A stretch of DNA of 64,000 nt. Origin: Oasisia sp. SBJ-2009 (lineage: Eukaryota; Annelida; Polychaeta; Sabellida; Siboglinidae). A program made the position numbers and the translations under genes. The stretch covers positions 34,183,042-34,247,041 of the forward strand of contig OZ024857.1 of assembly GCA_964017155.1 (NCBI GenBank), in the 5' to 3' direction. Below the pieces are notes generated by a model. The model saw only the letters and a program-made list of their open reading frames with translations. It did not search any database and was not told the origin of the DNA. Below are positions 12,301-25,700 of this stretch, in pieces (the stretch's first letter is position 1; each line of letters starts with the position of its first letter).

Positions 12301-14555
12301 ACCAACCTCCGCACGCCACTCAACCTCCGCACTCGAACCAACTTCCGCACTCCACCCAACCTCCGCACTCCACCCAACCTCCTCACTCCACCCAACCTCC
12401 CCACTTCACCCAACATCCCCAGAGCACCCAACCTCCCCACACCACCCAACCTCCCCACTCCACCCAACATCCCCAGAGCACCCAACCTCCCCACTCCACG
12501 CAACCTCCCCACTTCACCCAACCTCCCCACTTCACCCAACCTCCCCATTCCACCCAACCTCCCCACTCCACCCAACCTCCCCACCCCGCCCAAACTCCCC
12601 TCTGCACCCAACCTCCTCACTCCACCCAATCTCCGCACTTCACCCAACCTCCCCACTTCACCCAACCTCCCCACTCCACCCAACTTCGCCACTTCACCCA
12701 AACTCCCCACTCCACCCAACCTCCTCACTCCACCCAACCTCCCCACTTCACCCAACACCCCAGAGCACCCAACCTCCCCAGAGCATCCAACCTCCCCACA
12801 CCACGCAACCTCCCCACTCCACCCAACCTCCCCACCCCACCCAAACTCCCCTCTCCACCCAACCTCCCCACTTCACCCAACCTCCCCATATCACCGAAAC
12901 TCCCCACTCTCCCCACTTCACCCAACCTCCCCACTCCACCCAACCTCCCCACTTCACCCAACCTTCGCACTTCATCCAACCTCCGCACTCCACCCAACCT
13001 CCGCACTCCACCCAACTTCCGCACTCCACCCAACTTCCGCACTCCACCCAACCTCCGCACTCCACACAACTTCCCCACTTCATACAACCTCCCCACTCAA
13101 CCCAACCTCCCCACTTCACCCAACATCCCCACTTCACCCAACCTCCCCACATCACCCAACCTCCCCACTCCACCCAACCTCCCCAAATCACCCAACCTCC
13201 CCACTCCACTCACTCTCCCCACTCCACCCAACCTCCTCACTCCACCCAACCTCCCCACTTCACCCAACCTCTCCAGAGCACCCAACCTTCCCACTCCACC
13301 GAACCTCCCCACTCCTCCCAACCTCCCCTCTCCACCCAACCTCCCCACTTAACCCAACTTCCCCACTCCACGCAACCTCCCCACCCCGCCCAAACTCCGC
13401 TCTCCACCCAACCTCCCCACTTCACCCAACCTCCCCACTTCACCCAACCTCCGCACTCCACACAACTTCCCCACTTCACACAACCTCCCCACTCAACCCA
13501 ACCTCCCCACTTCACCCAACCTCCCCATTTCACCCAACCTCCCCACATCACCCAACCTCCCCACTACACCCAACCTCCCCAAATCACCCAACGTCCCCAC
13601 TCCACTCAAATTCCCCATTCCACCCATCCTCCTCACTCCACCCAACCTCCCCACTCCACCCAACCTCCCCACTCCACCCAACCTCCCAACTCCACCCAAC
13701 CTCCCCACTTCACCAAACCTCCGCATTCCAACCAACCTCCGCACGCTACCCAACCTCCGCACTCGAACCAACTTCCGCACTCCACCCAACCTCCGCACTT
13801 CACCCAACTTCCGCACTCCACCCAACTTCCGCACTCCACCCAACTTCCGCACGCCAATCCAACCTCCGCACTCCACCCAACCTCCGCACTCTACACAACT
13901 TCCGCACTCCACCCAACCTCCCCACTCCACCCAACCTCCCCACTTCACCGAACCTCCCCACACCACCCAACCTCCCTACCCCACGCAACCTACCCACTCC
14001 ACCTAACCTCCGTCCTCCACCCAACCTCCGCCCTCCACCAAACCTCCCCACTCCACCCAACTTCCCCATTTCACCCAACCTCCCCACTCCACCCAACCTC
14101 CTCACTCCACCCAACCTCCCCACTCCACCCAACATCCCCAGAGCACCCAACCTCCCCACTCCACGCAACCTCCCCACTTCACCCAACCTCCCCACTTCAC
14201 CCAACCTCCCCATTCCACCCAACCTCCCCACTTCACCCAACCTCCCCACCCCGCCCAAACTCCCCTCTGCACCCAACCTCCTCACTCCACCCAATCTCCG
14301 CACTTCACCCAACCTCCGCACTCCACCCAACTTACGCACTCCACCCAACCTCCCCGCTTCACCCAACCTCCCCACTCCACCCAACTTCGCCACTTCACCC
14401 AAACTCCCCACTCCACCCAACCTCCCCACTCCACCGAACCTCCCCACTCCACCCAACCTCCCCTCTCCACCCAACCTCCCCACTTAACCCAACCTCCCCA
14501 CTCCACACAACTTCCGCACTCCACCCAACCTCCCCACTCCACCCAACTTCCCCAC
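6341..14555. repeat. 8,215-bp tandem duplication, copy 1
   Basis: From 6,341 the sequence matches 14,556 onward at a constant offset of 8,215 bp; the base before (T at 6,340, C at 14,555) already differs. Matching continues to 14,593/22,808, so about 38 bp at the junction are shared by both ends, as expected for exchange between similar repeats. The offset stays constant for almost the whole length. Differences are scattered substitutions plus one length-balanced rearrangement at about 11.2-11.6 kb versus 19.4-19.8 kb. The length is not a multiple of 18 because the block contains 17-, 19- and 27-bp units. Confidence 0.9.
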
Positions 14556-17500
14556 TTCACCCAACCTCCCCACTCCACCCAACCTCCTCACTCCACCCAA
14601 CCTCCCCACTCCACCCAACATCCCCAGAGCACCCAACCTCCCCACTCCACGCAACCTCCCCACTTCACCCAACCTCCCCACTTCACCCAACCTCCCCATT
14701 CCACCCAACCTCCCCACTCCACCCAACCTCCCCACCCCGCCCAAACTCCTCTCTGCACCCAACTTCCTCACTCCACCCAATCTCCGCACTTCACCCAACC
14801 TCCGCACTCCACCCAACTTACGCACTCCACCCAACCTCCCCGCTTCACCCAACCTCCCCACTCCACCCAACTTCGCCACTTCACCCAAACTCCCCACTCC
14901 ACCCAACCTCCTCACTCCAACCAACCTCCCCACTTCACCCAACACCCCAGAGCACCCAACCTCCCCAGAGCATCCAACCTCCCCACACCACGCAACCTCC
15001 CCACTCCACCCAACCTCCCCACCCCGCCCAAACTCCCCTCTCCACCCAACCTCCCCATACCACCGAAACTCCCCACTCTCCCCACTTCACCCAACCTCCC
15101 CACTCCACCCAACCTCCCCACTTCACCCAACCTTCGCACTTCATCCAACCTCCGCACTCCACCCAACCTCCGCACTCCACCCAACTTCCGCACTCCACCC
15201 AACTTCCGCACTCCACCCAACCTCCGCACTCCACACAACTTCCCCACTTCATACAACCTCCCCACTCAACCCAACCTCCCCACTTCACCCAACATCCCCA
15301 CTTCACCCAACCTCCCCACATCACCCAACCTCCCCACTCCACCCAACCTCCCCAAATCACCCAACCTCCCCACTCCACTCAATCTCCCCACTCCACCCAA
15401 CCTCCTCACTCCACCCAACCTCCCCACTTCACCCAACCTCTCCAGAGCACCCAACCTCCCCACTCCACCGAACCTCCCCACTCCTCCCAACCTCCCCTCT
15501 CCACCCAACCTCCCCACTTAACCCAACTTCCCCACTCCACGCAACCTCCCCACCCCGCCCAAACTCCCCTCTCCACCCAACCTACCCACTTCACCCAACC
15601 TCCCCACTTCACCCAACCTCCGCACTCCACACAACTTCCGGCTTCACACAACCTCCCCACTCAACCCAACCTCCCCACTTCACCCAACCTCCCCATTTCA
15701 CCCAACCTCCCCACATCACCCAACCTCCCCACTACACCCAACCTCCCCAAATCACCCAACGTCCCCACTCCACTCAAATTCCCCATTCCACCCATCCTCC
15801 TCACTCCACCCAACCTCCCCACTCCACCCAACCTCCCCACTCCACCCAACCTCCCAACTCCACCCAACCTCCCCACTTCACCAAACCTCCGCATTCCAAC
15901 CAACCTCCGCACGCCACCCAACCTCCTCACGCGAACCAACTTCCGCACTCCACCCAACCTCCGCACTCCACCCAACTTCCGCACTCCACCCAACTTCCGC
16001 ACTCCACCCAACCTCCGCACTCCACCCAACTTCCGCACTCCACCCAACTTCCGCACTCCACCCAACTTCCGCACGCCAATCCAACCTCCGCACTCCACCC
16101 AACCTCCGCACTCTACACAACTTCCGCACTCCACCCAACCTCCCCACTCCACCCAACCTCCCCACTTCACCGAACCTCCCCACACCACCCAACCTCCCTA
16201 CCCCACGCAACCTCCCCACTCCACCTAACCTCCGTCCTCCACCCAACCTCCGCCCTCCACCAAACCTGCCCACTCCACCCAACTTCCCCATTTCACCCAA
16301 CCTCCCCACTCCACCCAACCTCCTCACTCCACCCAACCTCCCCACTCCACCCAACATCCCCAGAGCACCCAACCTCCCCACTCCACGCAACCTCCCCACT
16401 TCACCCAACCTCCCCACTTCACCCAACCTCCCCATTCCACCCAACCTCCCCACTCCACCCAACCTCCCCACCCCGCCCAAACTCCCCTCTGCACCCAACC
16501 TCCTCACTTCATCCAACCTCCCCACTTCACCCAACCTCCGCACTCCACCCAACTTACGCACTCCACCCAACCTCCCCGCTTCACCCAACCTCCCCACTCC
16601 ACCCAACTTCGCCACTTCACCCAAACTCCCCACTCCGCCCAACCTCCTCACTCCACCCAACCTCCCCACTTCACCCAACACCCCAGAGCACCCAACCTCC
16701 CCAGAGCATCCAACCTCCCCACACCACGCAACCTCCCCACTCCACCCAACCTCCCCACCCCGCCCAAACTCCCCTCTCCACCCAACCTCCCCACTTCACC
16801 CAACCTCCCCATATCACCGAACCTCCCCACTCCACCCAACCTCCCCTCTCCACCCAACCTCCCCACTTAACCCAACCTCCCCACTCCACGCAACCTCCCC
16901 ACCCCGCCCAAACTCCCCTCTCCACCCAACCTCCCCACTTCACTCAACCTCCCCACTTCTCCCAACCTCCGCACTCCACACAACTTCCGCACTCCACCCA
17001 ACCTCCCCACTCCACCCAACTTCCCCACTTCACCCAACCTCCCCACTCCACCCAACCTCCTCACTCCACCCAACCTCCCCACTTCACCCAACATCCCCAG
17101 AGTATCCAACCTCCCCACTCCACACAACCTCCCCTCTCCACCCAACCTCCCCACTTAACCCAACCTCCCCACTCCACGCAACCTCCCCACCCCGCCCAAA
17201 CTCCCCTCTCCACCCAACCTCCCCACTTCACCCAACCTCCCCACTTCACCCAACCTCCGCACTCCACACAACTTCCCCACTTCACACAACTTCCCCACTC
17301 AACCCAACCTCCCCACTCCACCCAACCTCCCCAAATCACCCAACGTCCCCACTCCACTCAAATTCCCCATTCCACCCATACTCCTCACTCCACCCAACCT
17401 CCCCACTCCACCCAACCTCCCCACTCCACCCAACCTCCCAACATCACCCAACCTCCCTACTTCGCCCAACCTCCCCACTCCACCCAACCTCCGCACTCCA

Positions 17501-20500
17501 CCCAAAGTTCGCACTCAACCCAACCTCCACACTTCACCCAACCTCCCAACTCCACCCAACCTCCCCACTTCACCAAACCTCCGCACTCGAACCAACTTCC
17601 GCACTCCACCCAACCTTCGCACTCCACCCAACTTCCGCACTCCACCCAACTTCCGCACTCCACCCAACTTCCGCACTCCATCCAACTTCCGCACTCCACC
17701 CAACCTCCCCACTCCACCCAACTTCCCCACTTCACCCAACCTCCCCACTCCACCCAACCTCCTCACTCCACCCAACCTCCCCACTTCACCCAACATCCCC
17801 AGAGCACCCAACCTCCCCACACCACGCAACCTCCCCACTCCACCCAACCTCCCCACCCCGGCCAAACTCCCCTCTCCATCCAACCTCCCCACTTCACCCA
17901 ACCTCCCCACATCACCGAAACTCCCCACTCTCCCCACTTCACCCAACCTCCCCACTCCACCCAACCTCCCCACTTCACCCAACCTTCGCACTTAATCCAA
18001 CCTCCGCACTCCACCCAACCTCCGCACTCCACCCAACTTCCGCACTCCACCCAACTTCCGCACTCCACCCAACCTCCGCACTCCACACAACTTCCCCACT
18101 TCATACAACCTCCCCACTCAACCCAACCTCCCCTCTTCACCCAACATCCCCACTCCACCCAACCTCCCCAAATCACCCAACCTCCCCACTCCACTCAATC
18201 TCCCCACTCCACCCAACCTCCTCACTCCACCCAACCTCCCCACTTCACCCAACCTCCCCAGAGCACCCAACCTCCCCACTCCACCGAACCTCCCCACTCC
18301 ACCCAACCTCCCCTCTCCACCCAACCTCCCCACTTAACCCAACCTCCCCACTCCACGCAACCTCCCCACCCCGCCCAAACTCCCCTCTCCACCCAACCTC
18401 CCCACTTCACCCAACCTCCCCACTTCACCCAACCTCCGCACTCCACACAACTTCCGCACTCCACCCAACCTCCCCACTCCACCCAACTTCCCCACTTCAC
18501 CCAACCTCCCCACTCCACCCAACCTCCTCACTCCACCCAACCTCCCCACTTCACCCAACATCCCCACTCCACCCAACCTCCCCACCCCGCCCAAACTCCC
18601 CTCTCCACCCAATCTCCCCACTTCACCCAACCTCCCCACATCACCGAAACTCCCCACTCTCCCCACTTCACCCAACCTCCCCACTCCACCCAACCTCCCC
18701 ACTTCACCCAACATCCCCACTTCACCCAACCTCCCCACATCACCCAACCTCCCCACCCCGCCCAAACTCCCCTCTCCACCCAACCTCCCCACTTCACCCA
18801 ACCTCCCCACATCACCGAAACTGCCCACTCTCCCCACTTCACCCAACCTCCCCACTCCTCCCAACCTCCCCTCTCCACCCAACCTCCCCACTTAACCCAA
18901 CTTCCCCACTCCACGCAACCTCCCCACCCCGCCCAAACTCCCCTCTCCACCCAACCTCCCCACTTCACCCAACCTCCCCACTTCACCCAACCTCCGCACT
19001 CCACGCAACTTCCCCACTTCACACAACCTCCCCACTCCACCCAACCGCCCCACTTCACCCAACCTCCCCATTTCACCCAACCTCCCCACATCACCCAACC
19101 TCCCCACTACACCCAACCTCCCCAAATCACCCAACGTCCCCACTCCACTCAAATTCCCCATTCCACCCATCCTCCTCACTCCACCCAACCTCCCCACTCC
19201 ACCCAACCTCCCCACTCCACCCAACCTCCCAACTCCACCCAACCTCCCCACTTCACCAAACCTCCGCATTCCAACCAACCTCCGCACGCCACCCAACCTC
19301 CGCACTCGAACCAACTTCCGCACTCCACCCAACCTCCGCACTCCACCCAACTTCCGCACTCCACCCAACTTCCGCACTCCACCCAACTTCCGCACTCCAA
19401 TCCAACCTCCGCACCCCACCCAACCTCCGTCCTCCACCCAACCTCCTCACTCCACCCAACCTCCCCACTCCACCCAACATCCCCAGAGCACCCAACCTCC
19501 CCACTCCACGCAACCTCCCCACTTCACCCAACCTCCCCACTTCACCCAACCTCCCCACTCCACCCAACCTCCCCTCTCCACCCAACCTCCCCACTGCACC
19601 CAACCTCCCCACTTCACCCAACCTCCTCACTCCACCCAATCTCCCCACTTCACCCAACCTCCCCACCCCGCCCAAACTCCCCTCTCCACCCAACCTCCCC
19701 ACTACACCCAACCTCCCCACTTCACCCAACCTCCTCACTCCACCCAATCTCCCCACTTCACCCAACCTCCCCACTTCACCCAACCTCCGCACTCCACCCA
19801 ACTTACGCACTCCACCCAACCTCCCCGCTTCACCCAACCTCCCCACTCCACCCAACTTCGCCACTTCACCCAAACTCCCCACTCCACCCAACCTCCTCAC
19901 TCCACCCAACCTCCCCACTTCACCCAACACCCCAGAGCACCCAACCTCCCCACTCCACGCAACCTCCCCACTCCACCCAACCTCCCCACTCCACCCAACC
20001 TCCGCCCTCCACCCAACCTCCCCACTCCACCCAACCTCCCCACTCCACTCAAATTCCCCATTCCACCCATCCTCCTCACTCCACCCAACCTCCCCACTCC
20101 ACCCAACCTCCCCACTCCACCCAACCTCCCCACATCACCCAACCTCCCTACTTCGCCCAACCTCCCCACTCCACCCAACCTCCGCACTCCACCCAAAGTT
20201 CGCACTCAACCCAACCTCCACACTTCACCCAACCTCCCAACTCCACCCAACCTCCCCACTTCACCAAACCTCCGCATTCCAACCAACCTCCGCACGCCAC
20301 CCAACCTCCGCACTCGAACCAACTTCCGCACTCCACCCAACCTCCGCACTCCACCCAAATTCCGCACTCCACCCAACTTCCGCACTCCACCCAACTTCCG
20401 CACTCCATCCAACCTCCGCACTCCACCCAACCTCCGCACTCCACACAACTTCCGCACTCCACCCAACCTCCCCACTCCACCCAACCTCCCCACTTCACCA

Positions 20501-22770
20501 AACCTCCGCATTCCAACCAACCTCCGCACGCCACTCAACCTCCGCACTCGAACCAACTTCCGCACTCCACCCAACCTCCGCACTCCACCCAACCTCCTCA
20601 CTCCACCCAACCTCCCCACTTCACCCAACATCCCCAGAGCACCCAACCTCCCCACACCACCCAACCTCCCCACTCCACCCAACATCCCCAGAGCACCCAA
20701 CCTCCCCACTCCACGCAACCTCCCCACTTCACCCAACCTCCCCACTTCACCCAACCTCCCCATTCCACCCAACCTCCCCACTCCACCCAACCTCCCCACC
20801 CCGCCCAAACTCCCCTCTGCACCCAACCTCCTCACTCCACCCAATCTCCGCACTTCACCCAACCTCCCCACTTCACCCAACCTCCCCACTCCACCCAACT
20901 TCGCCACTTCACCCAAACTCCCCACTCCACCCAACCTCCTCACTCCACCCAACCTCCCCACTTCACCCAACACCCCAGAGCACCCAACCTCCCCAGAGCA
21001 TCCAACCTCCCCACACCACGCAACCTCCCCACTCCACCCAACCTCCCCACCCCACCCAAACTCCCCTCTCCACCCAACCTCCCCACTTCACCCAACCTCC
21101 CCATATCACCGAAACTCCCCACTCTCCCCACTTCACCCAACCTCCCCACTCCACCCAACCTCCCCACTTCACCCAACCTTCGCACTTCATCCAACCTCCG
21201 CACTCCACCCAACCTCCGCACTCCACCCAACTTCCGCACTCCACCCAACTTCCGCACTCCACCCAACCTCCGCACTCCACACAACTTCCCCACTTCATAC
21301 AACCTCCCCACTCAACCCAACCTCCCCACTTCACCCAACATCCCCACTTCACCCAACCTCCCCACATCACCCAACCTCCCCACTCCACCCAACCTCCCCA
21401 AATCACCCAACCTCCCCACTCCACTCACTCTCCCCACTCCACCCAACCTCCTCACTCCACCCAACCTCCCCACTTCACCCAACCTCTCCAGAGCACCCAA
21501 CCTTCCCACTCCACCGAACCTCCCCACTCCTCCCAACCTCCCCTCTCCACCCAACCTCCCCACTTAACCCAACTTCCCCACTCCACGCAACCTCCCCACC
21601 CCGCCCAAACTCCGCTCTCCACCCAACCTCCCCACTTCACCCAACCTCCCCACTTCACCCAACCTCCGCACTCCACACAACTTCCCCACTTCACACAACC
21701 TCCCCACTCAACCCAACCTCCCCACTTCACCCAACCTCCCCATTTCACCCAACCTCCCCACATCACCCAACCTCCCCACTACACCCAACCTCCCCAAATC
21801 ACCCAACGTCCCCACTCCACTCAAATTCCCCATTCCACCCATCCTCCTCACTCCACCCAACCTCCCCACTCCACCCAACCTCCCCACTCCACCCAACCTC
21901 CCAACTCCACCCAACCTCCCCACTTCACCAAACCTCCGCATTCCAACCAACCTCCGCACGCTACCCAACCTCCGCACTCGAACCAACTTCCGCACTCCAC
22001 CCAACCTCCGCACTTCACCCAACTTCCGCACTCCACCCAACTTCCGCACTCCACCCAACTTCCGCACGCCAATCCAACCTCCGCACTCCACCCAACCTCC
22101 GCACTCTACACAACTTCCGCACTCCACCCAACCTCCCCACTCCACCCAACCTCCCCACTTCACCGAACCTCCCCACACCACCCAACCTCCCTACCCCACG
22201 CAACCTACCCACTCCACCTAACCTCCGTCCTCCACCCAACCTCCGCCCTCCACCAAACCTCCCCACTCCACCCAACTTCCCCATTTCACCCAACCTCCCC
22301 ACTCCACCCAACCTCCTCACTCCACCCAACCTCCCCACTCCACCCAACATCCCCAGAGCACCCAACCTCCCCACTCCACGCAACCTCCCCACTTCACCCA
22401 ACCTCCCCACTTCACCCAACCTCCCCATTCCACCCAACCTCCCCACTTCACCCAACCTCCCCACCCCGCCCAAACTCCCCTCTGCACCCAACCTCCTCAC
22501 TCCACCCAATCTCCGCACTTCACCCAACCTCCGCACTCCACCCAACTTACGCACTCCACCCAACCTCCCCGCTTCACCCAACCTCCCCACTCCACCCAAC
22601 TTCGCCACTTCACCCAAACTCCCCACTCCACCCAACCTCCCCACTCCACCGAACCTCCCCACTCCACCCAACCTCCCCTCTCCACCCAACCTCCCCACTT
22701 AACCCAACCTCCCCACTCCACACAACTTCCGCACTCCACCCAACCTCCCCACTCCACCCAACTTCCCCAC
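14556..22770. repeat. 8,215-bp tandem duplication, copy 2
   Basis: This is the second copy of the 6,341-14,555 unit. It differs in a few substitutions, for example near 10.17/18.38 kb and 10.39/18.61 kb. It also lacks a 72-bp (four-unit) segment at about 19,430-19,445 and has gained a 108-bp (six-unit) local duplication near 19,571-19,680, for a net length change of zero. Matching with copy 1 stops at about 22,808, where CTCACTGCA replaces CTCACTCCA and the variant order changes. Confidence 0.9.
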
Positions 22771-25700
22771 TTCACCCAACCTCCCCACTCCACCCAACCT
22801 CCTCACTGCACCCAACCTCCCCACTTCACCCAACATCCCCAGAGTATCCAACCTCCCCACACCACGCAACCTCCCCACTCCACCCAACCTCCCCACTTCA
22901 CCCAACCTCCCCACATCACCGAAACTCCCCACTCTCCCCACTTCACCCAACCTTCCCACTCCACCCAACCCCCCCACTTCACCCAACCTTCGCACTTCAT
23001 CCAACCTCCGCACTCCACCCAACCTCCGCACTCCACCCAAGTTCCGCACTCCACCCAACTTCCGCACTCCACCCAACCTCCGCACTCCACACAACTTCCC
23101 CACTTCATACAACCTCCCCACTCAACCCAACCTCCCCACTTCACCCAACCTCCCCACTTCACCCAACCTCCCCACATCACCCAACCTCCCCACTCCACCC
23201 AACCTCCCCAAATCACCCAACCTCCCCACTCCACTCAATCTCCCCACTCCACCCAACCTCCTCACTCCACCCAACCTCCCCACTTCACCCAACCTCTCCA
23301 GAGCACCCAACCTCCCCACTCCACCGAACCTCCCCACTCCTCCCAACCTCCCCTCTCCACCCAACCTCCCCACTTAACCCAACTTCCCCACTCCACGCAA
23401 CCTCCCCACCCCGCCCAAACTCCCCTCTCCACCCAACCTCCCCACTTCACCCAACCTCCCCACTTCACCCAACCTCCGCACTCCACACAACTTCCCCACT
23501 TCACACAACCTCCCCACTCAACCCAACCTCCCCACTTCACCCAACCTCCCCATTTCACCCAACCTCCCCACATCACCCAACCTCCCCACTACACCCAACC
23601 TCCCCAAATCACCCAACGTCCCCACTCCACTCAAATTCCCCATTCCACCCATCCTCCTCACTCCACCCAACCTCCCCACTCCACGCAACCTCCCCACTCC
23701 ACACAACCTCCCAACTCCACCCAACCTCCCCACTTCACCAAACCTCCGCATTCCAACCAACCTCCGCACGCCACCCAACCTCCGCACGCGAAACAACTTC
23801 CGCACTCCACCCAACCTCCGCACTCCACCCAACTTCCGCACTCCACCCAACTTCCGCACTCCACCCAACCTCCGCACTCCACCCAACTTCCGCACTCCAC
23901 CCAACTTCCGCACTCCACCCAACTTCCGCACGCCAATCCAACCTCCGCACTCCACCCAACCTCCGCACTCTACAAAACTTCCGCACTCCACCCAACCTCC
24001 CCACTCCACCCAACCTCCCCACTTCACCGAACCTCCCCACACCACCCAACCTCCCTACCCCACGCAACCTCCCCACTCCACCTAACCTCCGTCCTCCACC
24101 CAACCTCCGCCCTCCACCAAACCTGCCCACTCCACCCAACTTCCCCATTTCACCCAACCTCCCCACTCCACCCAACCTCCTCACTCCACCCAACCTCCCC
24201 ACTCCACCCAACATCCCAAGAGCACCCAACCTCCCCACTCCACGCAACCTCCCCACTTCACCCAACCTCCCCACTTCACCCAACCTCCCCATTCCACCCA
24301 ACCTCCCCACTCCACCCAACCTCCCCACCCCGCCCAAACTCCCCTCTGCACCCAACCTCCTCACTTCACCCAACCTCCCCACTTCACCCAACCTCCGCAC
24401 TCCACCCAACTTACGCACTCCACCCAACCTCCCCGCTTCACCCAACCTCCCCACTCCACCCAACTTCGCCACTTCACCCAAACTCCCCACTCCGCCCAAC
24501 CTCCTCACTCCACCCAACCTCCCCACTTCACCCAACACCCCAGAGCACCCAACCTCCCCAGAGCTTCCAACCTCCCCACACCACGCAACCTCCCCACTCC
24601 ACCCAACCTCCCCACCCCGCCCAAACTCCCCTCTCCACCCAACCTCCCCACTTAACCCAACCTCCCCACTCCACGCAACCTCCCCACCCCGCCCAAACTC
24701 CCCTCTCCACCCAACCTCCCCACTTCACTCAACCTCCCCACTTCTCCCAATCTCCGCACTCCACACAACTTCCGCACTCCACCCAACCTCCCCACCCCTC
24801 CCAACTTCCCCACTTCACCCAACCTCCCCACTCCACCCAACCTCCTCACTCCACCCAACCTCCCCACTTCACCCAACCTCCACACATCACCGAAACTCCC
24901 CACTCTCCCCACTTCACCCAACCTTCCCACTTAACCCAACTTCCCCACTCCACGCAACCTCCCCACCCCGCCCAAACTCCCCTCTCCACCCAACCTCCCC
25001 ACTTCACCCAACCTCCCCACTTCACCCAACCTCCGCACTCCACACAACTTCCCCACTTCACACAACCTCCCCACTCAACCCAACCTCCCCACTTCACCCA
25101 ACCTCCCCATTTCACCCAACCTCCCCTCATCACCCAACCTCCCCACTACACCCAACCTCCCCAAATCACCCAACGTCCCAACTCCACTCAAATTCCCCAT
25201 TCCACCCATCCTCCTCACTCCACCCAACCTCCCCACTCCACCCAACCTCCCCACTCCACCCAACCTCCCAACTCCACCCAACCTCCCCACTTCACCAAAC
25301 CTCCGCATTCCAACCAACCTCCGCACGCCACCCAACCTCCGCACTCGAACCAACTTCCGCACTCCACCCAACCTCCGCACTCCACCCAACTTCCGCACTC
25401 CACCCAACTTCCGCACTCCACCCAACTTCCGCACGCCAATCCAACCTCCGCACTCCACCCAACCTCCGCACTCTACACAACTTCCGCACTCCACCCAACC
25501 TCCCCACTCCACCCAACCTCCCCACTTCACCGAACCTCCCCACACCACCCAACCTCCCTACCCCACGCAACCTCCCCACTCCACCTAACCTCCGTCCTCC
25601 ACCCAACCTCCGCCCTCCACCAAACCTCCCCACTCCACCCAACTTCCCCATTTCACCCAACCTCCCCACTCCACCCAACCTCCTCACTCCACCCAACCTC

